Origin: Nymphaea colorata
Lineage: Eukaryota > Streptophyta > Magnoliopsida > Nymphaeales > Nymphaeaceae
Direction of reading: 5' to 3'
Length of the DNA: 64,000 bases
NCBI RefSeq assembly: GCF_008831285.2
Contig: NC_045147.1
Coordinates: forward strand, 13,432,854-13,496,853
Below the pieces are notes generated by a model, which worked only from the letters and a program-made list of their open reading frames with translations, did not search any database and was not told where the DNA came from. Positions 49,899-61,800 of the stretch are shown one piece after another. Every line of letters starts with the position of its first letter. The first letter of the stretch is position 1. Both the position numbers and the translations under genes were made by a program.

Positions 49899-49969
<71 letters not shown>
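49899..49969. repeat. (TA)35 microsatellite
   Basis: About 71 bases of pure TA, as long as the one at 21912. Confidence 0.95.
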
Positions 49970-49970
<1 letters not shown>

Positions 49971-51855
49971 TGCCAATTATATATTATTTAAAAAATATTT
50001 TTTCTTGATTCTAATACTATCATTTATATATAAGACTGTTCACTACATATTGTTACAATATATATACAAATTTTTGCCCATATATTGTAGTCATCGATTA
50101 TAATTATTGAAGTATTTAGTCTTTATTGCTCAATGGTACAGATATTTAGGTAATTATGACCTATTAAACGATGTCACAGGTTTTTATGTTGTCATAAAAA
50201 AGTTAATAAGTATGAACTAAGTATTATTGACTATACATTTTAATTGTTTAACTAGTTTTTACTTCACACCCCACTCTCTGGCTCTCTCTCCTACAAACAA
50301 TGGTTAGCATAAAAGAAAAGCTCTCTTATTTTCATTTCACATTTTAAAGTTATATTTCTGGTTCTGCAACCGCTGGAGTGTGTCTATAATGCAGCTAACA
50401 TAAAGCTTTTTCTTTTTGAAATATTTCTCCTAAATAAACAAGCTTAGCATTTAAATTTCCAAGAAGGTGAGGAGTTATGGGTAAGCCCGACAAAAGGTTG
50501 AAGCTTCCATTCAACCCATCATCCGATAAAGTACAAGACGTGCTTTAGTTGTCGTGAGTTGCCATTCCCACTACATTTTAACTTGCATGTCAATGGCTTT
50601 TTTTTTGAAGCTTTCATTTAACTCCTCATTTTTATAAAGTATACGACCTGCTTTTGGTGCTTTAGGTTGTCATTCTCACTGCATTTCAACTTGCATGCAA
50701 GTGACTTTTTTTTTGGCAACATAGATAGTTGATGTCACAGAAATTCAAAATAAATACTAACTACTACTAGTCCATGTCTCATCTATTACACTAACCCCCT
50801 TGAAGATGTAGAGTGGCTTACAATTGAACAACTGAACAAGAGGAGTTACTTACAACTGAACAAGAGTTAAACTTTTTGTCATTGGTAAATCTTGAAACCA
50901 TGTGATCCCTGTGACAATAGGCGTGCTGGAGCCGAGACTGTGGATCCCGTTTGAATTGGTGGAAGTCTGCTACTGTTCACATGAAATTAGAATTCAAACT
51001 TCCATGCCCCAACAAATGCTGCACTAAAATGCCGTGTTTTGGGGCAGTAGAGTCCTAACCGTGCGAGCTCGTGTTCTTGGAACTAGGAGTGCAAATAACG
51101 AGAATATGTACAGACTACTCTGGGAATGTAAACTCATGGGAATGCAATGCACTGATGAATGATCTACGAGAATGCACTCAAAGGATGCCTTTATATTTTA
51201 TTCCAGAACATTGTTGAAGTGATTCAACTGTTCTACCTCTCACCGTTGAACACCTCGTCTGGGTACGCCGTCACAATTTTTTGCGTGCTACAACACAACA
51301 CAACGCTCATGGGAAAGTCTGCTCCTGGGTAACTGCCCACACAGCCTCCACATAAATTAGTTCATTATATATTGGTGCTTGATGGCATTTTATTGTGTAT
51401 TTGAAGGGTCTATCAAAGTTGTGAATAATGATGAACGCTTTCGCTAAAGCAAGAGATGTCAGGCTCGTTGAAGGCTTTGGAGAACGCCTTACGCCACGGG
51501 GCAAGCTTGAAAAAGCCGACCCTTAATGCAATGGAAGCACGTAGCTTGTACTTGGCTGCCGGTCCAGTTCGAGTAACGCGATCCATGAGTTGAGTCCAAA
51601 TTGACGGGGGGCCTGGGACTGCAATTCACAAGAACCAGACTCTGATGGGAAAGCTAATGTCCTGTAGGGGGCCGAATGAATCTGTCCTTGAGATTCATTT
51701 TCCAAGTTTCGGTCTGGAAGCTGTTTGGGTGATCCCTGTCCGTGTCCTCTCACTTTGCGCCTTGGTGGTCGTTCGGATGACCCGTTTCTCTCGCGTGCAC
51801 CTAATTTTTCCCTGTGATTTTCTCCAAACTGTGAAGACGAAGGGAGGGCGTGACT

Positions 51856-53236
51856 ATGAACACCATTTGCGGTCCCTCTTTCAGTTGTCCGGACTTCGTA
51901 TGGGTTCCTTCTTCTTTGAAGAACATTGCCATCTCCCTGAAAAGCCCTCATTTTCACGCCCGGCCGATCTTCCCCGGTACTCTCTCTCTCTCTCTCTCTC
52001 TCTCTCGCTCTCTCTCAGGTGGATGTTGTGTTCACATGGATTTGGTGATTGTTGGAAGGGTTTCAGAGAGGGAAGAGTAGTGGGAATTCCGGCCTCTCCT
52101 GCGTCCTCCGGCATCGAGATTCAGCGTCGGTCAACTACTGCTTTCCTCACACAAGAGTATCGCGATATACCAATAGGCAATGTGCAGCAAAGGCAGAACT
52201 TTCTGGCACAGGGATCCCTGCTTCTTCTTCTTCTTCTTCTGTCAATTTCTCCACAGGTACTCTCTCTCTCCCTCTCTCTCTCTATCTATATATCTATCTC
52301 TCTGAAGTGGTCTTGGTTTTTAGATGTCTCCTTTTATTCGAGAATCCGGGGAATATGTTTCTACATTGTGACGGGAGTCGTGGCGATTCCGTTGTTCCTG
52401 TTGATGGTTATGGTTCATCCCCTTGTTCTATTGTTCGACCGCTACAGAAGGAGATTTCAGCACCTTGTGGCTAAGATTTGGGCAAGTGCATCAATTTACT
52501 GCTTTTGCAAGATTGAGTTTGAGGGACTGGAGAATTTACCTGCGCCAGATTTGCCGGCTGTTTACGTCTCGAATCATCAGAGTTTCTTGGATATCTACAC
52601 GCTTCTGACTTTGGGGAGGACCTTTAAATTCATCAGCAAGAGGGCTATCTTCCTCATTCCCGTCATTGGTTGGGCTATGTTTATAATGGGTCTCATCCCA
52701 TTGCGCCGAATGGATAACAAGAGCCAATTGGTACTCTTCTTTGCTTTTTGATTTTTTGAAATTTTGTGTAACTAATGAATTGCGGTTCCCTATGTTCGTT
52801 TGCTTGAGTTGTCTATGTGTTCTGTTTGAGAGAAATAGGAGTGTTTGAAGAGGTGTATAGATATTGTGAAGAAAGGGGCTTCTGTTTTCTTTTTCCCAGA
52901 GGGCACGAGAAGTAAGGATGGAAGGTTGGGCCCGTTTAAGGTGAGAATTGAAATTCAAGCAGTCTATAATGCTTCAACAGGACTTACTTTTTGGCTTTTC
53001 ACTGTCAGAAAGGAGCATTCAGTGTTGCTGCTAAGACCGGAGCGCCAATTGTGCCAATCAGCTTGATGGGTACTGGGAAGATGATGCCTAGTGGAAAGGA
53101 AGCGATCTTGAATTCAGGATCTATTAGAGTAATAATACACGAGAGTTTAATGGGTAACAATGCTGATGAGCTATGTAGTAGAGCACGAGATGTCATTGCT
53201 CAAGGACTTGTTCTTCATGGATATGGTGTTCAATGA
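51856..53236 (+). CDS. LPAT1: Plastid 1-acyl-glycerol-3-phosphate acyltransferase
   Basis: Secure exons are 52324-52730, 52839-52940 and 53009-53236. They encode a GICFYIVTGVV membrane segment, the NHQSFLD catalytic H-x4-D box, the glycerol-phosphate binding FFPEGTRSKDGRLG box and a VPISLMGTG block, all as in Arabidopsis LPAT1/ATS2. The enzyme adds the second acyl chain to lysophosphatidic acid in the plastid inner envelope and makes phosphatidic acid for plastid lipids. Exon 2 ends at 52256 (67-base intron) and holds AAKAELSGTGIP. Its start is uncertain: acceptors at 52070 and 52124 both keep frame with a Ser-rich, transit-peptide-like exon 1 at 51856-51976. The first gives a 347-residue protein. 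Joining at the first AG (52018) would need a 42-base intron and runs into a stop. Three introns begin GTACTCT. The single gene has no partner here. Confidence 0.88.
51979..52017. repeat. (CT)n tract at the start of LPAT1 intron 1
   Basis: The tract begins three bases after the likely donor GTAC and ends at a CAG that looks like an acceptor but is too close to it. A second CT-rich tract at 52259-52300 starts intron 2 in the same way. Confidence 0.85.
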
Positions 53237-54186
53237 TAGGAAGAGTTTGCGGCAGTTTTTTGTTTGACTATAACATGGATAGTTAATGGTTGCTGATTAA
53301 CTTCAACAGGATGACGCAAGGTATCGTTATGATTAGCATTGATTTCTCCTTATCGTGGAGTGCTTGTTTTTAAAGCTTTATCTCATTGTTGGCTAATTTA
53401 GCAATCTGTGTGCTCATGATTTGAATGCTGGATTCAATTACCATTTTCATATGGTCTACTACCAATATGGTTTCATCTTCTTGTTTCTTGTTACATTCTG
53501 TTCGATAGGCAGTTCAGGAAAGGGTGGTTCGTCAATATACTTTACTATTGCTTTCTCATTTTGTTTCCAACTGACCTTCCATTTCCGTACGAGGAATATT
53601 TTTGGAGGTCATGAACCAACCAATATCCCTTGTGATTTAGCTTCCATGTAAGTAGTTGAATGTTGGCTTCTGCACAAGAAATCTATGTTTAAAGCTCTAT
53701 AAAAATATTTCAATCAGTTCCTTTGTTTGAATAACATCATAGATAAATAAGGCTTCTGGTTGACATATACCCCAAGGGACTCAAAATGTGCATGTACTTG
53801 TTCATTGAGGAAAATCTGCCAGTTCTGCTATAGATAGTGGACAAGGCCGTAAACATTTAACACTAAATTGTTGTCATTTTTAAATTGTAACTCTTGAATA
53901 CAATGCAGGAGTTAAAAAGTTCCTAGGTCATAAAAAAAGTAGACCCTTTTTCCTTTTTAAAGTTTTGTTTTCCTAGCATTTTACCTAATGTATCAATATC
54001 CTGTCATGGTGAGTGAGTTCATATTCATTAAGCACCCTTAACTCCTTAAGCTAAGAAGTTCTCTAACTCATAACCCTTTAGCCAATTGAGAGTATCTGTT
54101 CTACTTTTGTCCATAGTTTGTACTTTCTACAGCATGTTCTCCATCTGTTTCTCTTTATGCATAAGTACTTGAAGCTTCTCTCTATG
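53237..54186. other. LPAT1 3' region and spacer
   Basis: Probable 3' untranslated region to about 53400, then spacer with no recognised feature. Confidence 0.5.
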
Positions 54187-54484
54187 TTGTTAAGGCCTTG
54201 CCTAGGAGGCCTAGGCGTGGACTAAGCATCATTCCACACTCGTCGTCTAAGCCCACCACTTGGGTGATGGGATATGTGTTGGCACCTAGGCTGGTGCCTA
54301 GGCAAGCCTAGGTGCCAACATGCCTAGTCCTTGGGAAAGTGAAAAGTCACATTTCCTTTCAATTAAAGTTTCTAATAGTTAATTGACTATATGTTGTTAT
54401 GTACTTTATTTTGTATTGATTATGTATTTTTATGTATTGTTATGTTGATTATACTCTTATATCATATATGTATATACTGTTAGT

Positions 54485-55302
54485 CAATGTTATCCGTATC
54501 GTACGATACGGACGCGTATCGTACGATACGTATCGTACGATACGGACGCGTATCGTACGATACGTATCGTATAGGTCAAGAAAACCTATACGATACGCTG
54601 TTTAAAGACGATACGCATCCGTATCGTACACGTATCGCACGATACGTGCGATACGGGGGCCGTATCGTACGATACGGGCGATACACCCCCGTATCGTACG
54701 ATACGGGTTAAAACACAAATTTTTTTATTTTTTAAAGTTTAAACACTCCTCCCTCTCTCTCTTCTTGTATTTAAAGACTCCAAGAGACGTAGGAGGGAAA
54801 GATTTTGTACATTTTCATCAAAAATAACCAAGGATTCATCGATTTGGAAAATATTATCGTTAAATCATGAAAGATGATAAGTTGATAACTATATGTTTTG
54901 AACTTGTAAAATTGTGATGTAATATAAGTCCTAAAACTCAAAGTCCTAAAACTCTAAGTCTTAAGATTCTATAAAATTTTCAAGTTTAAAATTGTGATGG
55001 ATGCTTATTACGTTATTTTGAATATCTAATTTCTAATTTTTGAATGTGTTGTTGACACACATGAATGTTCCTTATGTATGATGATCTTTTTTATATTTGA
55101 ATATATTTTTCTTGATTTCTGATTTTTTGTTTATTTTTTCATATTTTTAATAATTTTTCTCTATTTTTTTCTGATTTTTAAATATTTTTTAAAATTTAAA
55201 AATTAATTTTACGATACGCTACGCTACGTTTACGATACGTTACGATACAGCGTATAGGTCAGCCCGACCGATACGCGATACGCTACACCTTTTATAACAT
55301 TG
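54485..55302. mobile_element. Non-autonomous hAT-like element A, palindrome-rich
   Basis: The ends are CAATGTTAT and ATAACATTG, a perfect 9-base inverted repeat that fits the hAT consensus YARNG. An 8-base duplication CTGTTAGT flanks it at 54477-54484 and 55303-55310; a ninth shared base (C) leaves a Mutator-like 9-base reading possible. Removing the element restores the local repeat sequence. The left subterminal region holds six perfect copies of the 14-base palindrome GTATCGTACGATAC between 54496 and 54704; the right end holds related TACGATACG words. There is no transposase. Confidence 0.75.
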
Positions 55303-55503
55303 CTGTTAGTCACTTTGTCTGTTATATAGTATTGTGATACCTCATACCTGTTATGTATACATAGTATGGTTATGTTACGTATTTATATCATATAGTTATG
55401 GGTATTGCTAATTTTTTGTACCTGTTACAAACTTATATGTGTATACTATTATGTTAAATTCTATTGTAATGCAATTTGTTAATCCTGTAATATGTATTCT
55501 GAT

Positions 55504-56024
55504 CTACGACACACGGACACGGCAAAATGGGCCGCGTACCGGTGTCGACACTCCGACATGTCGATCCCGACATGTGGACACGGTAGGATACGTTTTGGAT
55601 CGGGTCTGGGTCAGACCAGATCCGAACCACTTTTGTAGCCCGACCTTTTTAACCCTTGACTTTCTTTACGATGGCTTTTTCACGCTCGACCTTTACACCG
55701 TTGACGACTGAGTGTGCTTGTAACCAGCGACAACAGAGTTCAACAAAAATGGCGGGCGATGGCGATGAGGTCCGGCGATCCACGGCGACGTCCGGTGGTG
55801 TCCGGCGGTTTTTTTCTTTCTTTTCGATATCAAAAGCTAGGGTTTCAAACTGATAAACAATGTTTTGTTAATGTTTTGTACTTTTGTTTGAGACTTTCTT
55901 TCTTATGAGATTGTAAGAGTGAATTATTAATTTTATGTTTTTTTATTTTATCAGTTTTAACTTTTTAGAATATAAAATTCGCCGTGTCCGCGTACCCGTA
56001 TCGTACCCGCGCCATGTGACATAA
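55504..56024. mobile_element. Non-autonomous hAT-like element B
   Basis: The 521-base unit is flanked by the perfect 8-base duplication ATTCTGAT at 55496-55503 and 56025-56032. The ends CTACGACACACGG and (complement) TTATGTCACATGG match at 10 of 13 positions. The subterminal sequence is full of GACACGG and TGTCGACA-like inverted words. Inside is a GC-rich 34-codon frame (MAGDGDEVRRSTATSGGVRR) followed by a GCTAGGGTTT telo-box-like motif, perhaps a captured gene start. Confidence 0.75.
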
Positions 56025-56089
56025 ATTCTGATACGTGTTATATGTATATATTGTTATGTAGAGTCTGTTATACATGTTATATATTATTT

Positions 56090-56931
56090 CAGTGTTGTAA
56101 AAACATATTGTCAGCCGTATTGGTCCGGCCAATAGATACGTTGTATCGTAAAGTATCGTATATGTATCGTAAATTTATAAAAAAGAAATAGAAAAAAATC
56201 AGATTAATCAAGAAAAATAAAAAATATGTTTGTTTTAATGAAAAAAAACATGTTATACAGAATGGCAGGTTTATGAAAGGTATGAAGTTACTTCACAAAC
56301 ATTAATATGTGGTCATAATATCGTATAGTAACACAACATGATCTAAGACATGAAGAAACATAATAAATTAGATGATTTACATAATAATTCATGAGTAAGT
56401 CATAAGATCCATAACACATCAAAAACCAAGTTTTACGGACACTATACATCACATCGCAAGACAACATTGTTCAATAATGCAAATAACAAATGAAAACAGC
56501 TTCATTCATAATCTTTATCATCTCATTCTAATTTTCATCTTTCGTACAAGATATAAACCCTATTATCTAAACATGAATCAATCATCCATGTATAAATCTG
56601 CCCTCAATCGACGATTTCATGGTGAAACTGATTATTCCTTTTGAAAATTGCCACAATCTCTCCCTTCTTCAACTATTAGATATGTTTAGAAATGAAGAAG
56701 GAGGCAAGTTTTAAAAATTAGTTTGAAAAAGGGTGGTTTTAACCCCATATTTTTCAAAATAGACATGTATCGTACGACACAAGGTGTATCACCCTGTATC
56801 GTACGATATAGCTTGTGTGTCGCATGACATGCGATACACATATGATACACCACCTGTTTGTGATACAGGTGGTGTATCGTATCATAAATTTTAAAAGCGA
56901 TGGTACGTATCGTACAATACGTACAACAATG
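56090..56931. mobile_element. Non-autonomous element C, related to element A
   Basis: The ends CAGTGTTGTA and (complement) CATTGTTGTA match at 9 of 10 positions. The right subterminal region carries degenerate GTATCGTACGATAC words and a GATACACCACCTG/CAGGTGGTGTATC hairpin at about 56850-56880. The target duplication is imperfect (ATATTATT against ATACTATT, with one extra base), so the insertion looks older than A and B. Confidence 0.55.
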
Positions 56932-56955
56932 ATACTATTACATCAACCTATTATA

Positions 56956-57022
56956 TGTATATATTGTTAGTCTGTTATATAATATGTAGTATTGTTATAC
57001 CTGTTATATGGTATTGCATCAA

Positions 57023-57069
<47 letters not shown>

Positions 57070-57127
57070 TGTTAGTCTGTTATATAATATGTAGTATTGT
57101 TATACCTGTTATATGGTATTGCATCAA

Positions 57128-57159
<32 letters not shown>
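56956..57159. repeat. 105-bp tandem repeat with embedded (TA)n
   Basis: Two copies, 56956-57060 and 57061-57159, start TGTATATATTGTTAGTCTG and end in CATCAACC(TA)n. Apart from TA length they appear identical. Confidence 0.9.
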
Positions 57160-57165
<6 letters not shown>

Positions 57166-58270
57166 CTAGTATGGTGATGTACTTATATTGATTGTTACTG
57201 TTGTATACTTATATGTATACTATTATGCACTGTTAGTCTTTTTTTTTTTATATTATGTCTTTCTTTAAGTAGTGATGGATTAAAGCCTTCTTGCGGATTT
57301 ACATTCCTTCTTCCAAAGATTAAATTTAGTCTTTTCTTTTGTTTCTTGTATTAGATTACAATTAATGAGTAATGTTATACTTCTTCTGTTGATTCTGCAT
57401 ATTCAATGAAGTCAACAGTTAATTTTTTATTGTTTAAGTTAATTATGCTTGTTATATTACTATTCCCCACATTTCAGATATTAGTAATAGTTAATCAAAA
57501 TAACTTGACATATTAGTCTAACTGAAAAAATTTTAAAAAAAATTGACCGCCTTTTTTGCCTAGACTCGCTTAGGCGCTAGGCGCTACCTCTTCTATCTAT
57601 CTTGGGAACTCACTGTCTAGCTTTGAATGTGTGAAAATAAGAATTTCAAAATTTTGATTCCTAAGTGTGTGGAGAACGCTTCCTAAAGACACATGTTAAC
57701 ATGAAGATTGAAATACTAAGAAACAGTATATTTACATAATTAACAAATTTTGATTCCTATAACAGCAGCACCATAGCTGACCAATCAGTAGTGAGATATG
57801 TAACACGTGAGTTATGCTGAGAACATCCAAATAACAATGAACAAAAAGGAAGTTGTCAAAGGTTTTACTAAAAACTTGCGAGTTTTTATTAAGTATCTTA
57901 AAGTATGTTGATGCAACAAGCAATAGAACCATTTAGATCCTATTCATAAATAAGGAGTTAATCAGTTTTCAATGTGATTTTACTGGTAATGTTTTCATGC
58001 TTTAAGATTTTGAACAAACCGATACCTCTTTTCAGTGAATAAGAAATAAGATTCATTCTATAAGATTAAAAGAAAATGATCCTATGGTGGACTAACATGA
58101 ATTTATGGATGCAAGTCTCTTGCTCCACTGATATAGCTACTAGTAACAGGGACTTGCTCCAGAAGAATGTAGAACTGATGATTGAGTTGCTGCCCAGGTT
58201 GTGCTGTACAGGAATTACTACCTCTATATTTGTTGCTTCAATCTATTATCTTTCAATGAACAACCATTTC
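57160..58270. other. AT-rich spacer
   Basis: No gene recognised; frames are short and unfamiliar. Confidence 0.5.
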
Positions 58271-58273
58271 CAA

Positions 58274-58681
58274 GTCATCTTCATGCCTATGCTACTGCTT
58301 TGTGCATTGGACCATTGGTGTTCACATGGCCGGTGAATTCCCATTGAGTTTGGGCTGGCCGTCCTATGTCCGTAAGTTACTGCCCTCCTTCATAACCACA
58401 ATTTGCTTATTCAAGGGGGAGATCCTCGGTTCTTGTCAAATTTCACTTCCCATGTGTAATAGTTCACTTGAAGAGTTGAAGTCATCTTCATGCCTATGCT
58501 ACTGCTTTGTGCATTGGTGTTCACATGGCCAATGAATTAGCATTGAGTTTGGGCTGGCTGTCCTATGTCCGTAAGTTACTGCCATCCTTCATAACCACAA
58601 GCTTAATGAGTTCAAGGGGGAGATCCTAGGTTGTTGTCAATTTTCACTTCCCATGTGTAATGGTTCACTTGAAGAGTTGAA
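58274..58681. repeat. 207-bp tandem duplication
   Basis: Copies at 58274-58480 and 58481-58681 both start GTCATCTTCATGCCTATGCT and end CACTTGAAGAGTTGAA, with about one difference per 15 bases and a 5-base loss in the second. The young copia at 58706 inserted 24 bases further on. Confidence 0.9.
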
Positions 58682-58705
58682 GTCAACTTCTATAAAAGGA
58701 ATAAG

Positions 58706-58869
58706 TGATGAAGTTAAGAGAACTAATCTTTGATTAACATCGAAAGAATCCCTAACTCCTCTTTATATAGACTAGAGGAGAGGGATAAGTTACAAGAAAG
58801 TCATTAAAAGAAACATTATTACACAAGTGCCCTCTCAAGCCTAATACTGAGTATAAACACGTCTTAACA
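58706..58869 (-). repeat. Downstream (3') LTR of the young copia
   Basis: 164 bases, TGATGAAG...CTTAACA on the + strand. A TATATAAAG promoter core (minus strand, 58761-58769) lies inside. Confidence 0.95.
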
Positions 58870-58880
58870 CTCCCCCTCAA
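58870..58880 (-). other. Polypurine tract of the young copia
   Basis: Read on the minus strand as TTGAGGGGGAG, directly before the downstream LTR. It primes plus-strand DNA synthesis. Confidence 0.85.
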
Positions 58881-61800
58881 GTTGGAGCGTATATGTCAAA
58901 CAAGCTCAACTTGGAACAACAACTTTGGAATGGTCCTCTTGCAAGAGCTTTAGTAAAAATATCAGCAGTTTGCCCTGTAGTTGAAATATGGGAGGTGCTT
59001 ACAAACCCCTTTTGAATCATGTCTCTGATATAGTGACAATCAACTTCAACATGCTTGGTTCTCTCATGGAAAGCAGGATTATTAGCAATAAACAGAGCAG
59101 CTTTGTTATCACCTAACAATTGCATAGGAAGAGGCACTTCCACAGTAAGATCCAACATCAGAGATCTAACCCACATAACTTCAGCAGTAGCCTGAGCCAT
59201 TGCTCTATACTCAGATTCTGCACTTGATCTGGCAACCACTGTCTGCTTCTTACTCTTCCATGTAACCAAGTTGGATCCAATAAACACACAAAACCCAGTA
59301 GTGGATTTTCTGTCAAGGTGACATCCCGCATAATCAGCATCAACATACACAGATATAGTGAGAGATGTACCATTTTGAAAGAAGAGTCCCATTCCTGGTG
59401 AATTTTTCAGATACCTGAGAATCATCATGGCAGCATCCCAATGGACTTTCTTGGGCTTATCCATAAATTGACTCACTCTGCTGACAGCATAGGCAATATC
59501 AGGTCGAGTAACAGTGATATATAGGAGCTTCCCAACAATCCCTCTATATTGTCTAGCATCAACATCTTCAGTATCATCATTATACAAGCGAGTATTGATG
59601 TCCATGGGTGTAGAGGCAGGTCGACATCCTAGCATACCTGTCTCTTGCAAGACATCAGTAACGTATTTCCTTTGGCACATGATAAGACCCTTCTGATTTC
59701 TGGCAAACTCAATACCTAGGAAATAGCGTAGCTCACCAAGATCCTTGGTGACAAAGTGTCGTCCAAGGACGCCCTTGATGTTGGAAATCCCCTGAATATC
59801 ATCCCCTGTAACAATGATATCATCAACATAGACAAGAACTATCACTGTACCTGTAGAAGTTTTCTTGACAAAAAGGGAATGATCAGCCGAAGAACGTCTG
59901 AAGCCCTCATACTCAATATTCTCTGATAATTTTTGAAACCAAGCTCGAGGACTTTGTTTCAGACCATAAATTGCCTTTCTTAATCTACACACTTTCTGAC
60001 ACTCCCCCTCAACAACAAACCCTGGTGGTTGCTGCATATACACTTCTTCATGTAGGTCACCATACAGAAAGGCATTTTTGACATCAAGCTGTGATAGAGA
60101 CCAATTCTTGCTGACGGCAACAGCGAGAAGAACCCGTAAAGAAGCATGTCGTGCCACAGGAGAGAAGGTATCATAATAATCAACCCCATAAGTCTGAGTA
60201 TAGCCTTTTGCAACCAGGCGAGCCTTATATCTCTCAATGCTGCCATCTGCTCTGTATTTAACAGTAAATACCCATCGACAACCAACAATAGCTGCATCAG
60301 ATGAAGGAGTAACTAGTGTCCAGGTGCCTCTAGACTGAAGGGCATCCATCTCTTCTTGCATAGCTGCGGCCCATTTGGGATCAGAAAGAGCGTCCATAGG
60401 AGTCTGTGGAAGAGCTACAGCCGACAGTCCCTTGACAAACTGGCGGTAAGTAGGAGTGAGTCGAGCCATGGACAAATGACCAGAGAGAGGATGCATAGTG
60501 CAACTGCGTTTGCCTTTCCTTTGAGCAATAGGCATATCAAGTTCATTAATATGAGGACCAGTAGCATGCTCTGGAGAGTCCCCTGTGGCATCATCACATA
60601 AAGAATGGTCAGCAGGATTTGTGTGTTCAGGAAGTACCTTGGGCATGCTGGGTGAAGGCACAGGAGCACAGGGGGCAGGTTGAACAGGTTTAGTGCGACG
60701 TTGGTAGATAGCCCCAAAACGCGAAGCAACGGGTTGTGGATAACTCATGAGAGGTAAAGGAAGGTGGACTTCATCACTAAATTCAGGCACCCTTAATTGA
60801 GTTCCATTGGGAGAGAAATAAGAGGTGGACTCAAAAAATGTAACATCAGCACTCACATAATATCGACGAGTAGAAGGATCATAACAACGATATCCCTTTT
60901 GAGTGCGGGAATAACCAACAAAGATCGTTTTGATAGCCCGAGGGGATAACTTATCTCGCCCAGGACCAAGTAACTGAACAAAGGCAACACATCCAAAAAT
61001 ACGAGGTGCAACAGAAAACAATTCTCTGTCAGGAAAAAGAACAGAGAAAGGAATAAGATCTCCCAACACGGATGACGGCATGCGATTAATAAGATAGCAT
61101 GCTGTAAGAACAGCATCTCCCCAATAAGAATGGGGAACATGGCTGTGTATGATAATGGTTCTGGCGACATCAAGAATATGGCGGTGTTTTCTTTCAGCAA
61201 CCCCGTTTTGTTGAGAAGTATAGGCACAAGAAGTTTGGTGAATGATACCCTTATCCCTGAAAAATTGTTCTAAAGAGGAAGCACAGAACTCAAGAGCATT
61301 GTCAGAGCGCACAATCTTGACACAAGTATCAAACTGAGTCAGAATTTCATTGATAAAATTTTTGATTACATGACCCGCTTCAGATTTGTGTTTCATAAGA
61401 AAAACCCAACTAACACGACTGTAATCATCAACAGCAACAAGATAATACCGATGACCCTGAAGGTCAGGAGTACGACTCGGGCCCCAAACATCAAAATGAA
61501 GTAACTCAAACACAGAGTGGCTACTTCTACTAGACCGCGGAGGAAAGGATGACCGATGATGTTTGCCTAACTGACAAGACTCACATTGAAAAGACGACTT
61601 ATGAGACAGCTGAGGGAGAACATGCAGCAGTTTCTGAAACGGGAGATGTCCAAAACGTAAATGCCAAGTATAAGCCGAGGATGAGGACGACCCCGACGAG
61701 GTAGATCCAGCAAAGGGAAAGGAGTGCACTAGCCTGTAGAGACCTCCCTGTTCACGGCCACTGCCAATCACCCTGCCCGTCAGTATATCCTGAAACACAA

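Larger units (their letters stand above)
46640..51640. other. AT-rich spacer upstream of LPAT1
   Basis: No supported gene. It contains a GT tract at 46799-46823, a MITE-like region with tandem copies at about 47602-47751, and TA tracts at 48668-48707 and 49899-49969. A short frame ending in a good donor (GCTAG/GTACGT) lies at 48394-48476 on the minus strand but has no recognised partner exon. Near-copies of an AAAGTATACGACCTGCTTT-like segment occur around 49100, 50530 and 50640. Confidence 0.5.
54187..57590. mobile_element. Outer CCTAGGCG-type repeat enclosing a nested element cluster
   Basis: The left end carries GCCTTGCCTAGGAGGCCTAGGCG at 54193-54215 and a hairpin with exact 14-base arms at 54278-54291 and 54306-54319 (GTTGGCACCTAGGC). 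The right end at 57557-57588 carries GCCTAGACTCGCTTAGGCGC and a second GGCGC. Such CCTAGGCG-rich ends are known from non-autonomous plant elements. No clean inverted repeat or target duplication was found, so the boundary is tentative. Between them is TGTTATAC-rich AT sequence that hosts three further elements. Confidence 0.4.

Noticed and set aside
51523-51957. 144-codon minus-strand frame
   Set aside because: It is antisense to the LPAT1 first-exon region and matches nothing.
54487-54711. Possible CRISPR-like array
   Set aside because: The repeats are palindromes without regular spacers, inside a plant transposable element.
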